This document shows positions 57,657 to 64,000 of a stretch of DNA of 64,000 bases, piece after piece. The stretch is taken from assembly GCA_029721435.1 (NCBI GenBank), contig CM056580.1, positions 77,215,367 to 77,279,366 of the forward strand, read 5' to 3'. Source of the DNA: Gymnothorax reevesii (taxonomy: Eukaryota; Chordata; Actinopteri; Anguilliformes; Muraenidae). A program made the translations under genes and the position numbers. Each line of letters opens with the position of its first letter. Positions within the stretch are counted from its first letter, which is position 1. The notes under the pieces were generated by a model, which worked only from the letters and a program-made list of their open reading frames with translations, did not search any database and had not been told where the DNA came from.

Positions 57657-58662
57657 AGTTATGGTTCTGCCTCGTGTGCTTATTTGTGCTTGTACGTTTT
57701 CTACCCCTCCCCCCGTGCCTCTCTTGATTTGTTTTTCAGCTCCATTCCCACGGTCTGACCATTGATTCCCTCTGGCCCTGACTCCTGTCGTGTGTCGTGT
57801 GACAGCCTTCAGCATGCCTGAGTCTCATTGTCCAATCACGTTTTCTCTTTCGGTTTCGGCTGTGGTATTTCATTCATTGCCTCTACCTGTGCTTAATTCT
57901 GGGTCTCGCAAAACTCTGACTGAGTGCATTTTCTGATAGGGTCATTACCATCCCGTACTAACCAGCAATTATTTAAGGGTGTTTGTTTATATTTCGTCAC
58001 ACAGTACTTACCTAATTAACACATTAGCGAGTCGAGTATTTCTAGCTTTTGTAAATTCCTTCCCAAGCTTTTCCTGATTAACTGCGTTTTAAGCTCTGCT
58101 TTCCTTTGCTTCTCTCGTGGTGCTTTATACTCGTCACATTTAGATTACCCTAATCTAAACTCTCTAATTTGATTTGTCTCAGTGTCTTGTCTCGAGTCAT
58201 TATTGTTTATCTGGTCCTCTTGAATTTCTTCATTAAGCCCATGTGTTTCTGTTTCCCCCTGAGACTGCCTTCCGTATCCCCGCCTCCTTCCATGCGTATA
58301 TCAGTGGGGAAAAAGAAGAGACCGTCAGAGGGGACTTTGTTTTGTTTCCTGAGTTTTTCCTTTGTATTATTCCAGAGTCTCGTGTTTTGCTGTGCCCACG
58401 TCTTGTCCACCCTTTGTCTAAGTCTCCCAGTGTTCCCGTCAGTTTATTTAGTTCCAGTTTTTTTTGTTTTTAGTCAAGCCACTCTAGGACTGTGTACTTC
58501 TTTTTTCCCCCTGCCTTGGGCAGTGTACCTTTCTTCTCCCAGCTGTTCAGTGCATGTCCACGGTGTTTTGTTTCTGGCCTGTCTGCCATTTTTTCGCTTG
58601 TGTTGTGTCAAAATAAACAACTTGGATCCTGCAACTGGTGTCCACCTGCCTACTTCTTAATA
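57657..58662 (+). repeat. Older solo LTR of the chromovirus family
   Basis: Aligns along its length, on the plus strand, with the minus-strand LTRs at 34014-34990 and 39462-41131 (TTATGGTTCTGCC start, TTCAGCATGCCTG, GGTATTTCATTCATTGC, TTTAATTCTGGGTCTCGC-like block, AAATAAACAACTTGGATCCT near the end). TCCCC flanks it on both sides (57652-57656, 58663-58667). Both limiting dinucleotides have mutated (AG start, TA end) and divergence is visibly higher than between the chromovirus LTR pair, so it is older. Confidence 0.88.
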
Positions 58663-58667
58663 TCCCC

Positions 58668-59066
58668 AGATTAAATATTATAAATTAAAAATGCACATCA
58701 GATGAATCAGTACAATCACTTTTTCCCATCACTTGTGTGCATAAGAGGTCCAGTTGAGTCTCATTTGATAAGAATAAAAGCAGCCAAGCGCAACTGACAG
58801 TAAAGCCCGTGATAAAGCATTGAAATGGAACGCTTTAAAATAATTTGTAAATAAATTAATTGCATTAAATAATTTTTGGCAGTCAGATATGTTTTTTCAT
58901 TGCAAAAGAAAAAATATGAACACCCTCTGAATCAGTTCAGATGTCAATACCAGTTCCATAATCTATTCAAGAAATACATTTTGAACTGTAAAAAAAAAAA
59001 AAAAAAATGCCTACTTATCCTGCATATAACAAAAATAGCATGGAAACCTCAAACCAAATATTTTTA
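58668..59066. other. Intergenic DNA, no gene recognised
   Basis: AT-rich spacer with a 17-nt A-run near 58990-59006. Confidence 0.5.
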
Positions 59067-59452
59067 CCCCTCAGCCCCGACGAAGGGGCAGTGGGGTATT
59101 TTTGTCAACTTCGCAGATTGGCGGGCGGACGGGCAGGAAAATTTTGTTCGGACCGTTTCTCTGTAACTGCTTTGGTTAAGAACTTGATTTTGCATAAGTT
59201 GAATTGCTTTAGTGGGTAGGCGTGCCTTGTCTAGGTTTCATACTTGAATGACCTTAATTGCCTCAGTGACCTTCACCTTTAAAACTTTATCTACGCCATT
59301 TCTCTCAAACCACTTCGGTTAGGAACTGGATTTTGCATATGTGGACTTGCCTTGGCGGGTAGACGTGTATCATTCAGGTTTTGTACCACAAGGACCTTTC
59401 ACTCTGGCTCAAACACCTTCACCTTTGATTAAATGTGTCGGGGGCCGAGGGG
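59067..59452. mobile_element. GC-capped short-TIR element with about 143-bp tandem core
   Basis: CCCCTCAGCCCCGAC (59067-59081) and GTCGGGGGCCGAGGGG (59437-59452) are imperfect 15-16-bp inverted ends, and TA lies outside both. A GGCGGGCGGACGGGC tract sits near the left end. Two units with TTTCTCTSWAACYRCTTYGG, GAACTKGATTTTGCATA and GCCTTG...GTAG follow about 143 bp apart (59154 and 59297). The word AGTGACCTTCACCT is shared with the 51230 element. No coding capacity. Confidence 0.65.
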
Positions 59453-59454
59453 TA

Positions 59455-61278
59455 TTCTTGTTTGGACTTAACTTCCAACGATTGGAAGTTAATCTGTGAT
59501 CAAATTCAGTTACTGCTCCAAAATATTCTGCGTAGCATACAAACTAAATTGACCACAAAATCTGCAGTACTTGTATAAATTGTCTGGTTAATGCTTCCAC
59601 TGAAATTCCAATTTGGTGAAGAAGTCAGCAGTGGGATATAGCAGGTGGTTTTCATAGCCTCCGGTATTTCATTTGCAATGACAATTTTATGACCAGATTA
59701 ATAGGACTGCCAAGGAATCACCACTGAAGACATCTGAACAATAAAAATAAGCAATATAAAATGAGCAATAAGGGCACGAGGACCAAAACTGAGCCACAGT
59801 ATATTTTGTGCACGTAATTTCCCTTAGTTATTCAACGTTTGCAGTAGCTTACAAAAAAAAAAACCCTATGATCCAAGTATTTGAATCTGCTTAATTCAAA
59901 ATGTGGTGTTGATTTGATCTTTTATAAACCCTTTCAGCATTTAATACTCAATTTCAAGAACAGCCAGCAAAAATCAAGAAATTCCTGGCCTTAATATTGT
60001 CATTATATTGTAAATTGTCTTCATTGCTGTTCACATTGGCAGTGCAGATGTCTTCACTGTGCGGGAGACTTCTAGATGATCTCACTCTGGCAGGTGGGCG
60101 ACACTCTCATCTGTCATTTTGCATGATCACATGGTCAAATGGCCACCCTGCCCCTTGTTAAAAGAGCACAATCCCTCCTTTACTTTTTCTCATGAAATAG
60201 TTCTCCACCATAGGATCAATTTTCCCCTTTCTTTGACAAATTGCTCCCACAAGATCAAACTTTGAAGATAATAGAAAACCTGCGCAGAGCTGTGGAACTG
60301 ATTTATTTTCAAACTTGAGCCTCTAAAACAAAACACATTTAAGTCTGCGCCATAGTCACAAATGATTCAGACCTCCCCCTGAGCTGAAGCTTTATAGTTT
60401 GACATGCCTTTATGACTCAACTTTTATTTTATTTTCACTTACTCTTCCTGTGCAAGTTACTGATTAAATGACTGAATATTAAGTTATGATGACAACTGGC
60501 TGTGTAATTAGAAATAAGCTCAAAGTATGCATGTTTCAACCACTGTCAGACCAGCTACAGGTCTGACCCTTTGCCTGCACCGCACTGCAGAGGTAAGCCC
60601 CTTCAAGCATATTTTAATTTCTGAGCATACAAAATTGCTAGGAAAACAACTCATACAGCTATTGGAGTGACAAAAACATATAGTGTATGTTAGTAATGCC
60701 ATAAATCATACCTGAAACAATTTTACTGAATACAAAAGAAGTAATATTTTGCAACTATTTATTACCAAAGCAGGCTTTTTTGCTCTACTCAAGTATTTAC
60801 ACATAAATGAATCATTGTAGATGACAACTCATTGCTCATAACTTAAAAGTGCATTCTTAAGGCCCCAAGGCCCGTAATTAAATTTTATCTTGACCACAAA
60901 AATCTTATGAAGGTGTATTCATAATATTATTTGACTCAGCATATTCCTGTGGTACTTCTCTGCACCTTTATTGCAACTAGATCAATAAGGGTTCTGGCCT
61001 TTTTTTCCCTTTTAGGGGCAGACACTGTTTAGAAGTGCAAGGTGGAAACTATTCACAAATATAAGGTGTGAGCAGCATTTGTCATGAATACAGAGCAGGC
61101 CTTGAGGCTAAACATTTAATAAATGGAAACTAGAAATGGGAGACCTTTAAAAAACATTTTATTGTTTGCTGTGCAAACATCAGCAAGCCTCTATTCTCTT
61201 ATCAAGGTGACATAAGGCCAAATATGAATGCATGCAAGCTTACGCAGATGCATACACATGTGGATGGCTACATGAACT

Positions 61279-61282
<4 letters not shown>
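59455..61282. other. Intergenic, single-copy-looking DNA
   Basis: No gene or repeat recognised. 59990-60390 is compositionally balanced and free of repeat words, which makes it a candidate for a conserved non-coding element; that is only a suggestion. Confidence 0.45.

Positions 61283-61326
<44 letters not shown>
61283..61326. repeat. (CA)22 microsatellite
   Basis: Forty-four bases of uninterrupted CA. Confidence 0.97.
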
Positions 61327-61332
<6 letters not shown>

Positions 61333-61615
61333 TCACAGTTGTTTTTCAAAGCAAAATTAAGTTGAGAGTATAAATAGGGCATAGCTTGCTCAGCTAGTTC
61401 TGGCAGACAACTCAAGACATGCCCACATTTTTATGTAGATTTTTGCTACATATCTCAGAAAAAAATTGGGGCAGGGAAATGTTCACCTCTTTGTATTGTT
61501 TCCATTATGTTTTCTCAAGACTAAACAAAGATTAAGAGACTGGAGACACAAAGTGATTAATTGTTGGGACCCAGACAGCACTCTGCTGGTAGGACCCTCT
61601 TGTTTTATTCAGTAT

Positions 61616-61637
61616 ATTATTATTATTATTATTATTA
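61616..61637. repeat. (ATT)7 microsatellite
   Basis: Uninterrupted ATT triplets over about 22 bases. Confidence 0.9.
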
Positions 61638-61889
61638 AAACTGCCTTTCATGCATGAAAATAAATAAAATTTTTATATTATTCAAGTCAAGTCCAAAATG
61701 ACAGCCTGAAGTATGGTCCCAAGTTTTTCTATGGAAGAGCTTGCTGCAATCATGAAAACTTAAAACTGAAAAATTAATTAAAATCACTTGTGCAGCCTAT
61801 AGTGCTACAACTTGCACCAATCTGTAGCCCTGTGTCAGTACCTACGGCAAATTATGAAATCCATCTCACATTTTTTTTAAAATATGCCC

Positions 61890-62270
61890 AAATTTAATGG
61901 TGTCACCCGGCAGCGCAACTGGTCACCCGCAGCGGGATTTAGTCGTTTTTCAGAATCGAAACTGGTCACCCACGTTGGACTTAGCCGTTTTCCTGAAAGT
62001 TGGACTTGTCATTTTTATGTTAATACAACTGGTCACTCGCGCTGGACCATCAGAACTTGGGGCGTGGTGGCAGTCGGTCCCAGCAGGCACAAATGTGTTC
62101 CGGCTCCCGGCCTCCCCCGTATGGCCGGGCGCCTCCGGGGAAACGGGCCAGAGGGGACGAGGCCCCTCAAGGGGGGCTGCGGCGCCGCAGAGGCCCGGGG
62201 CGGCCTGCAGAAGGCGGTCGTGCCCCCCGTCGGATTGTTGCTCGTATCTCCGCGGTATCTGCACGAAATT
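61890..62270. other. GC-rich, CpG-rich island of unknown origin
   Basis: Sharp rise in GC and CpG in an AT-rich setting. The left part (61915-62045) has two to three diverged units around AACTGGTCACCC...TTAGYCGTTTT, roughly 42 bp apart. The right part (62080-62260) is G/C-rich. Frames of 130 codons exist on both strands, but none shows a domain, so coding is unlikely. It could be a promoter-like island, part of an unrecognised element, or transferred sequence. Confidence 0.5.
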
Positions 62271-62647
62271 GCAAGATGAAATCAGAGTTGACATACATAC
62301 CATGTGACTGTGATAACTTTCAAAAATAGTGGTGCGCAAGAACAAGGTGCGGTGCGCTCATCTCGGGACAAAAATGTAGAAATGCTAGCAAGCTAGCCAG
62401 CTGGTTTACAGCTAACAAAGTTTGCAGAACGTTTAACAATTATCTAAGTGGACTAATACGTTATGGGTACACTTCTTAATATGTTGAAATTAAACAAAAC
62501 CACTGTGGTATCAGACATCGATAAGTCTTTTAAAAGAACACGTACCTCTTTGGAAACAATTCTCAAGGATCGTTTTGGACCGGCAACCAGATGTGGGTCC
62601 ATCACTGATTATGGTCACCCTGGGAAAAATTTCTGTTGTCATTACAG

Positions 62648-62818
62648 AGTTTGCATGTGTTTTGTGGCATTGCATGTGTTTTGTGAGTTTGCATGTATTT
62701 TCTGAATATGCAGGTGTTTTAATATTTGTAGTTCATGTGCTGTGAAATCGATGAAAGTGTTTTCTGAATTTGCACGTTTTCTGAGTTTGCAGGTGTTGTG
62801 GCGTTTGCATGTGTTCTG
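62648..62818. repeat. Degenerate minisatellite, TTTGCATGTGTTTTGTGA-type unit
   Basis: About eight diverged units of a TTGCATGTGTTTTGTGAG/TTTGCAGGTGTT pattern follow one another, spaced roughly 18-22 bp. Confidence 0.75.
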
Positions 62819-63034
62819 ACCCTTCTCGGCCACCATATATATCTGATTTTAAATCACTGCTTTCTGCTTTCATGCGCATTTTCTTTTCCTGAATGTGAGC
62901 TTTAATTATTTATATTGCAAAATGAGTAAGCCAGAGATGCAAAGTCTCACGCATTCGTCGTAGGTCTCACGCATATCTTAGGCTTATTCACCGTATTCCG
63001 TAATTATTCATTGAACGTTTAATGAGATTCTCAT

Positions 63035-63370
63035 GCGGAATTAAAATCCTTGTGCACTGAAGTTTCAGTTTCACTTGCGTAAAGGTGCACTTCATCACGA
63101 GTAACATGGAACACATTATGACTCCGGACTTTCCGTGCTTCTCTTTACTCAGGGATTGGAAGCAATGCATGTGTTTCATGGTCATTTACATTGTTTTAAT
63201 AAAATAAGACCATTTGAAACGTTTTCATGCAATTCAATTGCTTTCAAGCCCTCAGTAAAGACAAGCATGAGAATTCCCGAGTCATAATCGATTTCTGTGT
63301 CATTAGTGGGGAAATCCACCGTAATGCACGTGAAACTGATTAACTTGATGCACAAAGACTTAAATCCCGC
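63035..63370. repeat. Imperfect inverted repeat (137/145-bp arms, 54-bp spacer)
   Basis: Left arm 63035-63171 (GCGGAATTAAAATCCTTGTG ... GGAAGCAATGCATG) is the imperfect reverse complement of right arm 63226-63370 (CATGCAATTCAATTGCTTTC ... ACTTAAATCCCGC), with many substitutions but conserved order. The spacer includes CCATTTGAAACG. The right arm plus spacer is paralogous to 50345-50560, so the unit is dispersed. It resembles a foldback/MITE element; no coding capacity. Confidence 0.7.
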
Positions 63371-64000
63371 GAGTGAATTTCTTCAGTGCGCTTTGAATAA
63401 TTGCTGACTACGGCACAGAAACCTGAATGCCACTAAGAGGAGAGACTCGCGCTTAAGACATAAGCCTTGGCATTTCTAGTAAGCGGACAGAGCTACTGCC
63501 TTTGTGCACACCTGTAGATTTCAAAGCCAGAAAGCTACTAAATCCATGTTTTTTTTGAAGTGTGCCCTTGTTTTAGCAAAGAATTTTTAAAATGATGTGA
63601 AAGATTATTGCTTTCAGAAAGTCGCTTACTGTTTGTGTGCAATGCCACATGTATTTCAAACACTGCATAAATTAGTTTGACCAGATAATGAAATCCATCC
63701 AGTTGCTGTCTTGTTCATGTACCACTTAGCTTTAGGAGTCCATTAAAGAATAAAGCTCTGACTCTTTGAATCATTTTGAATCAATGATCCCCCCCCCACT
63801 TGTTTTCACTTGTAAATTATGCATGACCTCTCGGAAACCCTGCCACCATTCAAGCCCATATCTGTAGGGATGCCTTCAGTCAAGATTTTTTTCAGTTTCA
63901 CAGTTATTAATGATTTAATACAAATAGCCTAAAATCTAAGACAGTGCGGTCATTAATTGCATCTGATTCTTAAATTCCAAACAAGTGGAATGGACACATT
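63371..64000. other. Intergenic DNA, no gene recognised
   Basis: AT-rich to the window end; nothing recognised apart from a nine-base C-run at about 63790. Confidence 0.5.

Noticed and set aside
58169..58660. 163-codon plus-strand frame
   Set aside because: It lies inside a solo LTR of the chromovirus family and reflects its pyrimidine-rich sequence.
61884..62345. Frames of 131-136 codons on both strands in the GC-rich island
   Set aside because: High GC removes stop codons; no domain, no start context and the opposite strand is equally open.

Overview
The window looks like intergenic DNA from a ray-finned fish. It is AT-rich and I could not recognise any host protein-coding exon. What can be read is a dense, nested graveyard of transposable elements of types typical of fish: Tc1/mariner, hAT, MITEs, Ty3/gypsy LTR elements of two very different lineages, solo LTRs, and CR1/L2-like and other APE-type LINEs. 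Species cannot be fixed from the sequence alone.

Layout. 1-452: fragment of a long LTR (here LTR-A) folded into a near-perfect 144-bp palindrome. 2.1-3.0 kb and 6.5-8.1 kb: two copies of one Tc1 family, one a ruin and one nearly full length. 5.1-5.7 kb and 11.0-11.5 kb: MITE-like elements. 8.48-8.58 kb: two back-to-back perfect hairpins. 13.0-15.5 kb: hAT element with its 8-bp target duplication, carrying a nested GC-capped insert. 15.8-16.65 kb: candidate solo LTR. 17.7-18.1 kb: tail of a second Tc1 family. 22.0-25.7 kb: Gmr1-type gypsy element (gag-protease-integrase order, tRNA-Pro primer site). 25.9-26.4 kb: hAT BED-finger remnant cut by a 1.65-kb LTR-A copy (26.4-28.1 kb). 30.3-32.0 kb: second LTR-A copy with target duplication. 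34.0-41.1 kb: complete chromovirus (Tf1/sushi-like gypsy) with both LTRs and target duplication; another solo LTR has landed in its 5' LTR. 43.9-48.1 kb: LINE split by a 2-kb non-autonomous LTR element. 50.8-52.2 kb: hAT element with an inner GC-capped element containing 147-bp tandem repeats. 53.2-56.55 kb: Tc1 of the second family split by a CR1/L2-like LINE that has lost most of its reverse transcriptase. 57.66-58.66 kb: older solo LTR of the chromovirus family. 59.07-59.45 kb: another GC-capped tandem element. 61.9-63.4 kb: GC-rich island, minisatellite and a 137/145-bp inverted repeat.

There are no operons or interacting host genes. The relations between features are insertional: which element interrupts which gives a relative age order. 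The most interesting items are: a 12-nt match between the predicted 5' transcript end of the chromovirus and the segment just after its 5' LTR, which is the signature of self-primed reverse transcription; the gypsy element with protease running directly into integrase; and a loose class of GC-capped short-TIR elements with roughly 145-bp internal tandem units that I cannot assign to a named superfamily.
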